A stretch of DNA of 64,000 bases from Dictyophora rubrovolvata (taxonomy: Eukaryota; Basidiomycota; Agaricomycetes; Phallales; Phallaceae). A program made the translations under genes and the position numbers. The notes under the pieces are model-generated. The model did not search any database. It was not told where the DNA came from and saw nothing but the letters and a program-made list of their open reading frames with translations. Below, one piece after another: positions 1 to 11,721 of this stretch; position 1 is the stretch's first letter; every line of letters starts with the position of its first letter. The stretch lies in contig CP114119.1 of NCBI GenBank assembly GCA_029959195.1, positions 2,542,001 through 2,606,000 on the forward strand, read 5' to 3'.

Positions 1-1945
1 TCCTGCCACAATTCTTGTCAGACTCAGAGTATAAATATAAATGCTCAAGTGTTGGAGGATTTACAATAATTCCTTCCCCTCAGCTTCAGTTTTACTTTCG
101 GATTTTGAGGTATTGGAACATTTTGTGGGCCCTTCGGGGACATACACAGAGCTTCACACGATGTCATGCTCCAAATGATGCTTCCCTTTCATGAAAAGTA
201 TGAACAAATGGTGTGAAAATAAATGCTGACTGGTCTGAATCATTATATGTAGAAGTCATTTGGCAAGTCTTCCGATATATATCCAGTTGTGTCAGCTTTG
301 GCACCAGACGTACGTACGTCGTATGACTTGTATCATTATCATCGTCTGTCAGCCAGCGATAAGTCGACCCCCATCCCGATACCGAATGCCACTGAGTTAA
401 ACAGAGTTTGTAGCCCTCCCCTTTGACCCTTCTTGGATGCCAACATTAATAGCTAAACTTGGAGGATTTATCCCATTCTTTCGGATGCAGGTTTCATCGC
501 CTTATTTCCGATTTGTGTATTGCATCAGACCATATACTTTATGAATGTGTGTGGTTCGAGAATAAGAATATGCCAGGACTTGTGCTCTACTTAAACAAGA
601 CAGTGACAAAAGCATTTCTTCTGGTGGAAACTTCTCTATTGGTCCGGTTTTATCATTAAATGCAATCTCACACGGAAGGGAATATATTCCCATCAAACTA
701 GCTTAAATAGATAGATGGTTCGAGTTACACCACAGAATCTATTTACATGGCTCCACAAAAAAAAAAAGAAAAAAAAGAAATAAACAAGACAGTGACTGGG
801 TTTGAATACCGTTTGAGAACGTGCAAAACAGGCACCATGAACGATGATTGATGGATTCAGAGAAAAAACTAACTGAACGACTGACACCTTCAGTGTCGAT
901 GTTATATTTCTTGTGCTGGCAAACTTCGGTTACCTGAATCACGTCCTTGTCCGAAGTTAGCAGATCTTCTCCAAGACTCGGAGTCGGAGCTTGAACATCG
1001 ATTATCTTTGCACGACGAGTCACTAAACGCATCGTCTTTTGCTAGGAGAGGTGTTATATCGGTTCTTTTCGCATAATGCAACACTTTTTGCTCATTCAGG
1101 TCCTCTAGCCTTGCTAATCGAGTCCTGGCTTTGAGCGCGCAGAGTTCTAACATGCCCCACGAACCACTGGGGCCCGGGATGCTTGTTTATCTTCCAGCTT
1201 CAGGCGTATGTCTTACATCTAATCTTTCTGCATATTATATTATACCCACTATTTCTACGACACATCCTATGGAATTCTTGCAGTGTTACCCGAATACAAA
1301 TGATTGCGCTGGAAACTCGATAGTATAGTACCCTCTTGAAATATACGAATCCGGCGCTGGCGAAGCAATAAATTTCAAAGAACATGGAGCGGAGCGGATG
1401 TCTGCTTTTAAGACCTGGCTGAAAGAAAGTCAGGCTGCAGGATTGACTCGGTCTCTTGAACAACAGGATGTGCGGCGGGACACAACGATATTATGGCACA
1501 CAGGAGGGACTGAGTCGTGGGTTTATTTGTATCAACTTTGCAGTATGTCTCTACCTTCCCGCTTATCGTAATTCTACTCATTTTACTGTGTGGAGGTAGT
1601 CTTGAATATAGCTTGGACAAGCCACGGATGGGCGTTGTGTCATCGTCGTGGTTGCTACTTCTTGGGTTTTGGAATTTGACAATTTAGGCTACAAGAGCAA
1701 GGTCTTTTCCGTAATAGGTCAGCAGCTGTATATTGTACGCAGGGTTTTATTCGTGTCTTCTCGTTTTAAGTAATGTTCGTTCAAGTGCTGTCGAAGCAAA
1801 GTGGATTATTTACCCTCATACCACTATACCATCAAACTCCTCTACACATCTTTCTCACGTTGGGTCGCATGCAAACAAACCTCTTTTCGTTTCTACTCCC
1901 TTCCGAAGTTCTGTAACTCGTTTGTATCACTTTTAACTCGGATTT
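1..1945. other. No confidently recognised gene
   Basis: Several short open frames occur on both strands. The most coding-like lie on the minus strand near 900-1155, with a basic start (MLELCALKARTRLARL) followed by a Ser/Asp-rich stretch that reaches a plausible splice donor near 938, and near 1410-1620. None could be assigned to a family or chained into a convincing multi-exon gene. An A-rich run lies at about 759-782. A decayed or lineage-specific gene on the minus strand is possible. Confidence 0.4.
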
Positions 1946-2340
1946 AGTAATCTTCGGAGTCCCGTCGAGGGGCGACATCTCCGGCTGTACCGCCCCAACC
2001 ACCTTCGACGGAGGCACTGCTTGCCAACTCTTCAATTACATCACAATCGGGACCATCAATCGAACATGTCTTTTAGCCTATCATCTTCCTGTCATCTACT
2101 TTCTGTCATCTACACGTTCCCCTGGAAGACATGATAGACTCGACCTCCGCGGATTAACCACACAAAAACAAAAAGGCAGACGAGATTCGGATTCGTCCAC
2201 GGGAGTTATTTCTTTCGGAACAACGGTCCACTTGTCTTCAAAACTTGTTTCTACTGGATGATAACAGCGCTGTTGATGTGTCCCGAAAGGCACAGGTAAT
2301 GTACGTATAGAAAGAAGGTACATCGACGCTACGTATGTCT
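1946..2340 (-). CDS. Possible small gene, function unknown
   Basis: The minus strand at about 2073-1946 reads as a plausible C-terminal exon, with an acidic start (DGPDCDVIEELASSASVEGG), a Gly-rich segment and the end RRDSEDY before a stop. Directly upstream (about 2323-2100) is an open frame that starts with Met and has ordinary composition (MYLLSIRTLPVPFGTHQQ). The join between them is uncertain: an acceptor-like AAAG sits near 2079, but no clear donor was found. The stretch lies just downstream of the TatD-like gene on the same strand, so it could instead be 3' UTR or a decayed gene. No family was recognised. Confidence 0.25.
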
Positions 2341-2385
2341 AATTTGATGATTCATGACGTACATATCTATATATATACAAAGCAA

Positions 2386-3919
2386 TCATTCGGCTACGTT
2401 TTGCAAATCGAAAAGCTGGACTGTGTTTTTCCACGCATTCTCTACCACCTCCTCAAAAGGAATACCGTATAGTTTATGGACAACCCAAGCGACATTACCG
2501 ATTGCTGATGGTTCGTTCCGTCCCTTTACAGGATGTCCCATTAAGAACTGTTCTGGTCGCTTTGCAGGTGGAGAGAATAAGGAACTAAGAGACTGAGGCA
2601 ACGAAGATAGATGCTGTTTGGATGCGTGTGTTGATGTTAAAGAACACCATGGAGCATCTTCAAGATCGATTAGCCGTACGTATAGGACGCATGAGGCACA
2701 AATGTCTTCACCTGTTTCCAACAAAAGCCTGTCCAGCCGAACTACCTTCGCGGCTTTCAAGTTGTCTTCCGTTTTCAAAGAACATCCGTTTAGACTACAC
2801 AATGAGATTAAAAGGACACAAGGTAAGGTCATGTGTCTTACGAGATGTGAAATCCCATCTCCATCTAGCAGCATAAGTGTTGGAAGGTAATGTCTGAGAA
2901 ACCACACAGACTGACATATTCTAGTGCTTCTTCAGGTCCTCCTGTAAATGAATGAACTACACCTCCATTGGCGCCAACGTTACGTCCACCGTCAATTCCA
3001 AAGCCCTCTTCCTTCAGGATCCGAACGAAGTCCGGATGCGCCGCGCGAGAATGTAAAAATAAAGGAAGATGATACTTTTTCGCCAGTGATAATTGAATTC
3101 CTGATAACAAAGTCACGAATTAGAAACGACAACAAAGAGATTACCGTACGAAAATATGTTTGTTGTGTCTCGGGCGATGCAAAATGTGTCCGATCATAAT
3201 CTGAAATAAACCAAACACTTTAGTGCTCACTAATGTGGAATATATATGTATGTATACCCAATCCGCATTCACCAACAGCCACTATTCGACCTTTCCCCGA
3301 AAGGTTCTCAGATATGAGCTGATCTAAAGCTTGCAAATAGCCATGGGGTCCGGACTTGAACTTTTCAAATTCTCCAGATCTAGTGGGATGGCATCCAGCG
3401 GTTGCGTGCAAATCTAAAAGTCACTTTAACAATGTGCTGTAGCCTAAACAGATACATACTACTAACTAAGTTCCTTTGCGAGCTGTACGGCTTGCCGAGA
3501 TTCGTGCAAACTTCCTCCCGTGATTATCATACTTTTAACACCTGCAGCTTGAGAACGCTTCATGACCTGAGCCAAATCATCTGGAAGTATGTAATGTCGT
3601 TGAATGGTGCTATTTCTTGAACATCTGGATGGGCTGGTTCACCTTCGTGTTTACGGCTTCCGCGATGAACGCCTCGAAATACAGGATCGGTAAGATTGAC
3701 TACCAGTAAATAGCACTTGAAGCGATTTCACAAGAACATCGAATACTCAACTCACCCCCGATATCTGACATAGATGGTCAAATTTTAAGCTTATGCCAAT
3801 CCCCTTTGAGTCTGGAATAATCGCGCACCGATGAATTTAAGCTTAGAGGTGATGTCTGTCAAAGCTTCACTGACAGCGGTTTTAGTGACCATAGCGTTCG
3901 CAACTACGTTTATAGACAT
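2386..3919 (-). CDS. TatD-type metal-dependent deoxyribonuclease (TATDN1-like)
   Basis: Ten exons assemble into a complete TatD-family hydrolase, a TIM-barrel metal-dependent DNase linked in eukaryotes to DNA fragmentation and repair. Motifs in order: KFIDIGVNLTDPVFRG near the N-terminus, ATAGCHPTRSGEF, VAVGECGLDYDRTHF (the metal-binding E-C-G-L-D), LPLFLHSRAAHPDF (H), VVHSFTGGPEEALEY (H), GFHISLNGCSLKTEDNL, ETDAPWC (metal-binding D) and a C-terminal GRNEPSAI. The chosen start gives MSINVVANAMVTK before the conserved KFIDIG. Exon 2 is only 9 nt (3756-3764) and encodes most of D-I-G-V; another exon near 2850 is about 23 nt. All key residues are present, so it should be active. It is divergent from F-box gene A. 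Confidence 0.88.
3756..3764 (-). other. 9-nt microexon in the TatD-like gene
   Basis: On the minus strand the 9 bases ATATCGGGG are flanked by an acceptor (TGTCAG) and a donor (GTGAGT). Splicing them between the exon ending in AAATTCATCG and the exon starting TCAATCTTACC gives KFIDIGVNLTDP, the exact TATDN1 signature. Leaving the exon out keeps the frame but deletes D-I-G. Confidence 0.75.
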
Positions 3920-4543
3920 TTGAGGTGAATATTGACTGTAAAAGACGACTCGGGTACAGATGTCCGTGACCGTGCGTCCCCGTACACGTGATGATCACAA
4001 CGCGTATTGAAAATTGAAATGCATCATGCATCACTCAACCACCGGCGAGCGGGAGGCGGGAGGCGGTGGGCGCGCGTTAGTCGGCGGAATATGTGAGTGA
4101 TTGTGTACGAAAGACGCAACTCCAAGGTCCAAATGTTCCAAATCATAAATGGCAAACAGCCCAGTCCTTTGGCCTCGCAATTGATTGACACGAGTGAAAA
4201 GTTGGTGCATAAAGATAATGCCAAGCGTCATGATCCTACGAGATACACAACAAGATAAACTACTATGTCTCAAATATCGCTGGGTTCTTCCTCACGACAG
4301 GAATGATGTGATTGTAGTTTAGATTGGAATATCATACGGCTCCTTGAATATTGATGAGAACGGGAACTAATCTCTTAACGCCAGATTTGTCTGTTTTTTT
4401 TTTAAAAAAAAAACAGGTAACGATGGAAACTACGGAAAGTAAAGAAGGACGGAGTCTGAAATCCGATACGATTACCTAACCAGCCAGGCAAAGGCTGCTA
4501 TTCACATGTTACTCACGCCTTCTGTAATTTCCGCCGCTCCATT
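3920..4543. promoter_or_regulatory. Divergent intergenic region
   Basis: About 620 bp lie between the start of the TatD-like gene (-) and F-box gene A (+), so it should carry both promoters. It contains a T/A homopolymer tract at about 4395-4411 in inverted form (T run followed by A run). Open frames here are GC-rich shadows. No specific operator was recognised. Confidence 0.4.
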
Positions 4544-6413
4544 ATGTATTTCCTGCCACATGAAGTCCAAGTTTATATCTTGAGCAATTTGGACTTGAAG
4601 GAAATAATGAGTTGTTCAATGGTACATCTTATATTTATGCTTATTTTGTTGAGGGGCTTATGTATGCCGTACCTAGACTTGCTGGCGTCTTCACCAAACA
4701 ATCACCAAATCCCTGACTCTACAGTATAGGATCGCCCAATTGGCAGCCAAGGTTACAGACACTGGACAGTCGGATTTAACAGTAAAAGACCGCCTTGATC
4801 TTTTACATCGTTTCGAAAAGAATTGGACCACTTTGGATTTTGTCTCGAATCATAAATTTGTTAAACGGAACAGCTATACATGGGAGCTGGTTCAAGGCGT
4901 CCTTGCATTTGGATTCGGAAGGACCTGGAATCATCCCTGTGGCATAGACTTTACCGAGCTACCCTCTAGCATTCGAGGCACCACAGGCAGAACATGGCGC
5001 CACGACGATCTAGGTGTCAACATACGTGACTTTACCATAGACCCAGGTCAAGATTTAGTCGTTATTATTGAACGGCCTATTATGTTTGAGTAAGTTTCAA
5101 ATTTCAAATTTGCTACATCTTGTTCAAAGCGTTGAATTCGATACAGCACTTCTTCTCGATCCTTAAAAGCAAAGTATTCAGTACATTTACTGACAATGTC
5201 GACTGGTCTCCCACATCCCGAATCAGGTTTTTTAGACGCGGGTTTATATATCGCTTTGCGTCATGAATATTATTCTTTCACGTTTCAGCTGACCGAGAAT
5301 ATCCTCATCATTTTGTGTCTGAACACACGAACCCCGCCATATTTGGAGCAAGATCATTTATATATATGGGATTGGACATGCGGTCAGCTGCTCTTAGTGA
5401 GTTTATTGTGCGTATCTGTATCATCCCATTGTTCATTCAGTCAAAACTGGATTAGCATAAGACTACTCCTTCAAAAACCATTCGATTTGGTTCATTTTCA
5501 ATCCTGTCGCCGGAGCACCTCCTTATACCAAGTTTTGATCCAGTTCATGGTTCAAGGCATACGCCCAGACTAGACATCTACAAGATCCCGACAAGGGAAG
5601 ATGCAGATTCGACCGATCCTGCCCCTCTATTAACCTTTCAATTTCCACTCCTGCACGAAGATGCAAGGGTCGTGTCTATGTTGACGCGCACTGATCCTCT
5701 GGAGGGATTTAATCCAACCAGTAGTGATCGAGTCTTTGTAACGGCTCCATCATGCTCTTTGATAGTGGTCGAACTGGGAATAAGATCGGTAAACAAGCCA
5801 TTCTGCTGCATGCTTTTTGTGCATGCTTCAACGTTACTCTCCACCGCTGTATCTTCAATACCAAATACCATATTACCATGGGAAAGCTGGGGTCCCTCTT
5901 TCAGCCGTTTGTTAGAAACCAAAGCCGAAGCAATATGGATTGGCTACGTATATGGAAATCGATATGTCAAACCCTTACCAAAATTTTCATGGCATGGGAG
6001 GGGTGTTTGTCCTTCATATTTGCAAGTATGGGATTTCAACCCGACCCCTTTACCTTGCATCGGTGAGTCCCAATTCACTAAAAATTAATGTTGATGCAGT
6101 GTTTTTTCCTACTAGCTACGGATGACTCTTCTGGAACATCTACTATTCGCTGGGTAACCGAAGCTTCGTTGATATCAAAGACGAAGCGTGTATTTGCGGA
6201 TCACGTCCGCACATGCTTACGGTACCGCGAGATAACAAGCTCTCGAACATATCTTTACGACGGAATTATTATTGATCAAGATATCTTAATTGGTCTCTGC
6301 CCTCGGAAAGAAGTAAGAATTTTGACAGACTTACCAGTCTTTGAAATGTTATTTATGTATTTCACTTTTAGTCGGGGAAAGCTGTACAAGGAATAGAAGT
6401 CTTATGTGTTTGA
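4544..6413 (+). CDS. F-box-like protein A (paralog of F-box protein B)
   Basis: A short first exon (from ATG at 4544) carries an F-box-like helix start, LPHEVQVYILSNLDLKEIMS. An intron near 4620-4669 leads to a long region typical of agaricomycete F-box proteins: LHQTITKSLTLQYRI, then TELPSSIRGTTGRTWR, VNIRDFTIDPGQDLVVIIE, TMSTGLPHPESG, WESWGPSFSRLL, VWDFNPTP and the C-terminal GIEVLCV. At least six exons are needed; acceptors near 5459 and 6115 restore the frame. It aligns end to end with the gene at 30726-32553 at equivalent intron positions. F-box proteins act as substrate receptors of SCF ubiquitin ligases; no target can be inferred. The F-box itself is only partly visible, so the role is inferred from the family. 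Confidence 0.75.
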
Positions 6414-7311
6414 CCTCAGCATAGCAATGGTGAGAGCGTCACTTTGTATATAATCTACGCTCACCACTCAAATAAACCACTTATCAAAAGATCATGGGCT
6501 AATTTATCAGCATGCGGGGGGGAGATAGACCCTCGCCCCCCGCCTCACTTGGCTTATCGAATGTAATAACCACATTTAATCTTATTTCTGGAATAGTGAG
6601 CTCGCACGTTAAAGACATCGTTTAAAATGAACACATGGGACGGCCAATTACACGCTATGGCACTTGCAAATCAAAAGCTTCTAGCCTAGTAGGCTGCGAT
6701 GGTAACGCATTTGAGTTAACGTTCATACACCCTTCGCAACTTCGGCTGACGACCTCGCCGCCAGTCTTGCATCATACGGAGTTTCTTCTACTACTTATCT
6801 GCCCATCTTTTCTTTCTTAGAAGAGGTCATATCAATATCTCACATAACGAAGTGTTCTGGGAGTCATCATGATGATGAGTCAGAACAAGGCGGTCCCGCA
6901 AGCCGTAGTTACTAACCAGGCCAATATCAATTTATCTAATTCTTCCGATGTATCGGCTTTTCGCGCAAGACTGTGTATTGTGCTGAAGAACTCGGATCGA
7001 AATTATTGTTTCCTCTCTGGTTTTTGGTTTGAAGCTACTGAGCCTTATTGAGCCTTATTAACCCTTATCAAACCGAATTTCAAAAAGTGTCGTGGTAGCG
7101 ACCTTTTGATGTCATTTTTTCCGGCTAGCGTGCACGTTCATCTCCCTGAGTCTTCTTAATTGGCTGAGAAATCGGGCAAGGCAGCTATTAGTAGCCATAT
7201 GGAGTTGAAGGCGCAAATTCAACGTCATGCCCGGAATATACTTATAAAGCTTCTCAGGCCCCATAGTGAAGATAAGAACGACCACATTTAACACCACACT
7301 CTCTATCTAGG
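6414..7311. other. Intergenic, no gene recognised
   Basis: About 900 bp lie between F-box gene A and BBE-like gene A on the same strand. Short frames at 6635-6820 and 6869-7051 show no family resemblance. A G/C tract (about 6516-6545) forms an inverted CCCCCC/GGGGGG pair. A TATA-like TATAAAGC lies near 7240-7252, about 65 bp upstream of the next start codon. Confidence 0.4.
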
Positions 7312-8998
7312 ATGTCAGCTTTCGGAGAATTCAAAGGCCTATTCAAGGGCGAAATTGTTGAACCTTCTTCTCCAGAGTATGCAAATGCCTTGGCTCGGTG
7401 GGCAAAGAACGCTGAACGAAAAGCGCGGTATTATTCACCATTGTTTTCATCGTCTTAGAGCTCCAGCCACCAACCACTGCTCATAGATACGTCTTTTTCC
7501 CGAAGGATGAACAAGACGTTGCAAATGCTGTCAAGTTCGCAACAGCAAACAATTTGCCTTTGGCTGTCAAAGGAGGTGGACACAATCCCTCTGGCTCCTC
7601 ATCTGTCGAGGACGGTGTATCGATTGATTTGAACCGGCACTTTGACACAGCTCGAGTTGATCCCGAAAACCGGCTGGCCTACGTTGGGGGCGGAGCATTG
7701 TGGAAAACCGTGGACTATGCTGCTATCGAACACGGTTTGGCCACCCCAGGTGGTACAGTTAATCATACAGGTGTCGGGGGACTTACTTTAGGCGGGGGGT
7801 TCGGATTTCTCTCCGGAAGACATGGCCTGGTTATTGATAATCTTGTCCAAGCGACCGTTGTTCTCGCCGATGGAACAATCGTTACGACCTCTGAAACATC
7901 CCATCCGGATTTATTCTGGGCTACTCGTGGAGGGGGTGGAAATTTCGGAATCGTAACTGAATTTGTTCTGAAGTTACATCCGCAACGTAAAACCATTTTT
8001 TCCGGTATGATTATCTTTCCTCCTCCACTTTTGGACCAGGTCGTTGCTGTTGTAGACAAGTGGTGGAGTGAAGTGGGAGATGATGAATCCATTATACTTG
8101 CACTGACTCGAGGACCAGATAAGCAGGTAAGCCATTGTCTCTTTTTTTTTCGAAGATATACCCATGTTTTAGCCCGCTGTCATCGCTGCCCTTTTCTATA
8201 ATGGATCAGAACAAGAGGGTCGTCAGCGCTTTAAGCCGTTGTTTGATTTAGGTATAAACCTAATTCGTAAAGGGTTATTTTTCTGACGAATAGAAAATAC
8301 ATAGCTCCAGTGGTAGACACGACTCGAGAAGTGCCTTTTGAACAAGCAAACGAATTATTTAATCCTGTAGCACCGCATGGCCGAAGAGTTTACATGGTTT
8401 GTATTGATATGACAACAGATTCAGGCGAACTTAAATTGATAAAACAAATAGGCAGGAACAAGTCTCAGATCGTCTCTCGCTACGGTTGCACCACACGTTT
8501 TCAAACGCGTTTTGGAGCTTTCCGAAAAACATCCAACAGATCCATCGCGTGTGCCGTTCGAAATTTCTCTCAACTTTGAATTTTTCCCATATAGAAAGAT
8601 CTGTGAAGTTCCTCCCGATGCGACTGCATGTCGCAGTCGCGGTAGGCAACCGAATGCTCTTGTCCTTATAAATTGGGATGAAGAGGAAGAAGGAGTCGAT
8701 GTGAAACACGCACGTTCCTTTTCAAGGGACATACAGAAGATCATACATGATTTAGCGGATAGGGAGCTAGCTGAAAACGAGAATTCTGGCTATGGGAACT
8801 ACAGTAATACAATTTTCTATGTCAATTTTTTTTCTCACTTGGCTGATGGATAATTCTTCAGCCACGGATCCTACTGATTTGCAAACAAGGTCGCAGCAAC
8901 TATGGGGCAAGAATTATCCACGTCTGCAAAAGATCAAGCATAAGTATGATCCCAATTCTGTCTTCAACAGATGGATTCCTATTCATCCGATCGCATAA
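7312..8998 (+). CDS. FAD-linked oxidoreductase A (PCMH / berberine-bridge-enzyme-like)
   Basis: This is an oxygen-dependent flavoprotein of the vanillyl-alcohol-oxidase/PCMH superfamily with a C-terminal BBE segment. Features in order: the short N-terminus MSAFGEFKGLFKGEIV without a signal peptide; LAVKGGGHNPSGSSSVEDG, where the His is the usual 8-alpha-histidyl FAD site; VGGGALWKTVDYAAIEHGLA; PGGTVNHTGVGGLTLGGGFG; DLFWATRGGGGNFGIVTEF; PPDATACRSRG; and the BBE end NYPRLQKIKHKYDPNSVFN. The Cys that makes the second covalent FAD bond in bicovalent enzymes is absent (GTV in place of GTC). There are about six exons, with introns after RKAR, after RGPDKQ, after FDL, after YM and after GNYS, all in-frame, so the gene looks intact. 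Substrate unknown. It is a paralog of 25680-27391, with introns at the same positions. Confidence 0.88.
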
Positions 8999-9812
8999 TT
9001 ACAATCACTGTACTCTAAGACAAAGATCTGTCTACAATGTGTATTATTTATTCATGTATGTCTTTGTGAAATTCGAAAGTGGAGCATGTCTCTATTAGAT
9101 AGACTATTTTAAATGAACAAGACCTATCCGAAGCTGAACCTTTCAGATCAGATCGGACATCAGGCTCGTCAAGCACCGCCGCATACATATGTACCTACAC
9201 ACGCGTTGTCGATTGCGATTAAAGGCGTGCTTATTGTAATGGTGATCGTCTTAGGAATTAAACTTTAAAGCTTTCACGCGCAAAATTGATTGGCATGCAG
9301 AGCTTCAGTACAAAAAGGAAAACCGTTATTCGGATCCTTTTGTGCAAGTGAACAATTAATAGAAGTGGGAAGCAAGCCTACACGTGTCAGCGAACAAGAG
9401 GAATCACAAGAAGCCACCAATTGGCGGGCGAAGATGAAACACACGCCACTGGTTGGAAGAACAGGAACAAGAACACAGATCTAAAGTGACAGCGACGAGG
9501 AGATTTGAGGCAAGAGAGAAAAGAAAGAAAAAAAAGATTTTAAAAATATATACACCTTTTTAGACTGTACCTGACACTCCAAATTCCGTGGAAAAGAAAG
9601 CGACACATCCAGCGGCACCTGACCTCAGTAGGCAAGAGCGGACCTGAAGTATCACAGTAAAAAGGAAAAGTGTGAAAAAAAAGGCGAGAAGAAAAACGGC
9701 AAAATAAAAAAGGAGGTATATATCGGGAGGCAGGTAGGAATAAGTGTAAGAAGAAGCGACGAGGGAGACGAGAAGGAACTACTAGACAGAAGGGTATCCA
9801 TCCCGTCAAATT
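8999..9812. other. Intergenic, convergent 3' regions
   Basis: About 810 bp lie between the ends of BBE-like gene A (+) and the mucin-like membrane gene (-). It holds A-rich tracts (9515-9540, 9660-9720). Short frames show no recognised domain. It probably holds both 3' UTRs. Confidence 0.4.
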
Positions 9813-11107
9813 TCAGTATCCATAGGCTGTTCCTTGACCAGAATTATAGTATTGCTGCTGAGAGACGGGGAATTGATGCGGGTTAGACAGCTCAAACATG
9901 GGCTGTGGACTTGGTCCCCGTTGTAAGTTAGCGTATCCACCGACAGGAGCAAGATGATTAGATCCTCCCATAGCGTCAAGTGGGGGAAGGTCTGCGACGA
10001 GACTGCTATCATTGGCTCCAGAGTGTCCGTTACCAGAGGTGAAAGAACCATGAGAACGAGTACTAGCGTTGCGGTTGAGCCTGTTGGTGATGATATCCTC
10101 ATCATCATGCGTAGTGGGCTGCCAGTCAATGGGCTGCATACGACCTTCGAAGTTGCTGGACGGACGGAACTTCCATTTACGAATGACTGTCCAAACTATG
10201 GCGGCAACGCCGATGGAAGCGCCTATAGCGACCAAGATGATGATTGTGTTCCGGGTGATGCTTGTGGTAGACTGGTTATTGCTATCATCATCGGTAGGCG
10301 GAGCAGTCTGCGACGGGGTAGTCGACGAGGTAGTTGATGTGGTCGTGGCACTGCTAGTCGGTAAACTAGAGAAAGACGAGGGGGAGGAACTAGTGGGAGG
10401 GACGGATGGAGTGGATGTGGGAGTAGAGGACGGAGTAGTAGAAAGCGATGTAGAAGTGGAGGTGCTAGTTGAAGTGGTAGATGTTGAATTGACAGCGGCG
10501 GAAGCGGTATTACTAGGTTTTGCAGAAGTTAATGTTGAAGTCGACTTGGGATCCCCCAATAAACCTGTCACAACAGAACCGAGACCGCCTGATTGAGGAC
10601 TATTGGCTGGAGAGTTCTGTGGCGCATTAATATTGGATGATGTCAATTCACAAGATACAGACGTACTCCCGATTGATTAGAACCACCGTTGGCATTCCCA
10701 GTGGTGCTTCCGGTATTGCCAGAGTTGGTGTTGCCAGTGGAAGGGTTATTGTCATTGGCGGAGCCTGCGCCGTTGGCCGTCGTCCCGCCATTACTATTTG
10801 ATTGACCAGGGGAAGCAGGAATATTGTCACCGGTACCATCCGAAGTTGAGGGATTACCGCTCTGAGGTTGAGCAACGGGAGCGGACTCAACATTTGCTGC
10901 TCCACCGTCGCCTGATGACGCCTGAGAATTGGGGTTGCCCAACAAGTCAGCGATAGGATTATTACTGTTGCCCCGTCTCTTCATCATTCTGGTGTGCATT
11001 CGTGCAACACTGCCATGGCTCTCGATGCTACCAGCAAGAGCATGGATAGGTAAAACGATTGTGAATAGGAGAGAAAGTGCGAAAATGAGCGTGAGGTGTC
11101 GATGCAT
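9813..11107 (-). CDS. Single-pass membrane protein with Ser/Thr-rich ectodomain
   Basis: Two exons are joined by a 50-nt intron (10617-10666; donor GTACGT, acceptor CCACAG), giving about 414 residues. Layout: signal peptide at about 1-25 (MHRHLTLIFALSLLFTIVLP), a Gly/Asn/Ser-rich segment, a mucin-like Ser/Thr/Pro-rich segment likely to be O-glycosylated, a transmembrane helix (TIIILVAIGASIGVAAIVW) followed by basic RKWKFRPSSNF, then a cytoplasmic tail with MQPIDWQP. This resembles fungal Mid2/WSC-type wall-stress sensors in architecture, but no WSC Cys domain is present, so the sensor role is inference. Its neighbour on the same strand is another membrane-anchored surface protein. Confidence 0.75.
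10617..10666 (-). other. 50-nt intron of the mucin-like gene
   Basis: On the minus strand it begins GTACGTCTGT and ends GCGCCACAG, with a branch-like TTGAC in the middle. Removing it joins SNQSG to NSPANSPQSGG in frame; the unspliced reading frame stops inside it. Confidence 0.7.
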
Positions 11108-11721
11108 GTCTGAGGAAAATTTGCTTTTTTAACTCTTTTTTCTTATGTTTTCAGACGTCGCCGTTATGAACTCTCTGGAGCGACACAATAGTCGTTTTCT
11201 TTGGTGTTAAAGGAGCGGCCGAGAGGGAGACGAGAGAGGATAATGGGAAGGAGAAAAAGAGTGCAGTGTAGAACCGGATCAGCGTCTATTATATTTTTAG
11301 CCCAGCACAGAAACAAACTTACTAAGTGTTTGAATTAGATCAACTAATTCAAAGAAAACAAAGAAAAAGAGAAAGGAAAAGCAAACTAGTAAATGCGAGG
11401 GGCTTTACTTTGTCAAGTGGTTGGCTGCGAAAGACAAAGAAACGACGACAACAGGTTCACAACCGTGACGCAGGCACCAAAAATTAGACGCCGACAATCG
11501 CATGAAAAACTCGTAGGAACGAATGACATGTGTCGTGGAGCAACTTCCGTCGTCAAAACAACACCTATCAGGGTCGATGTTTGTTTTGGTGTTTTTAAAA
11601 TTCAAATTACATGCACGGGGTGGGGGGAAAAAAGTCCTCTTTAAGAACAAAAATTAAGGAAGGCTACATTGAAAAGCAAGAAAAAAAAACAGCAAGAAAA
11701 GAAAAAGTTCAAAGTCTTTGT
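11108..11721. other. Intergenic between two minus-strand surface genes
   Basis: About 610 bp holding the promoter of the mucin-like gene and the 3' region of the heparinase-like gene. Purine-rich runs (11345-11400, 11675-11710) are prominent. No gene was recognised. Confidence 0.4.

Noticed and set aside
690-740. GGTTCGAGT as a tRNA box B
   Set aside because: No box A or acceptor stem upstream.
4024-4273. Two overlapping minus-strand frames next to the TatD gene
   Set aside because: They occur in different frames over a short GC-rich palindromic patch and match nothing.
10069-10596. A 175-codon plus-strand frame rich in Val and Glu
   Set aside because: It is the antisense shadow of the Ser/Thr-rich region of the mucin-like gene; such repeats give long open antisense frames.
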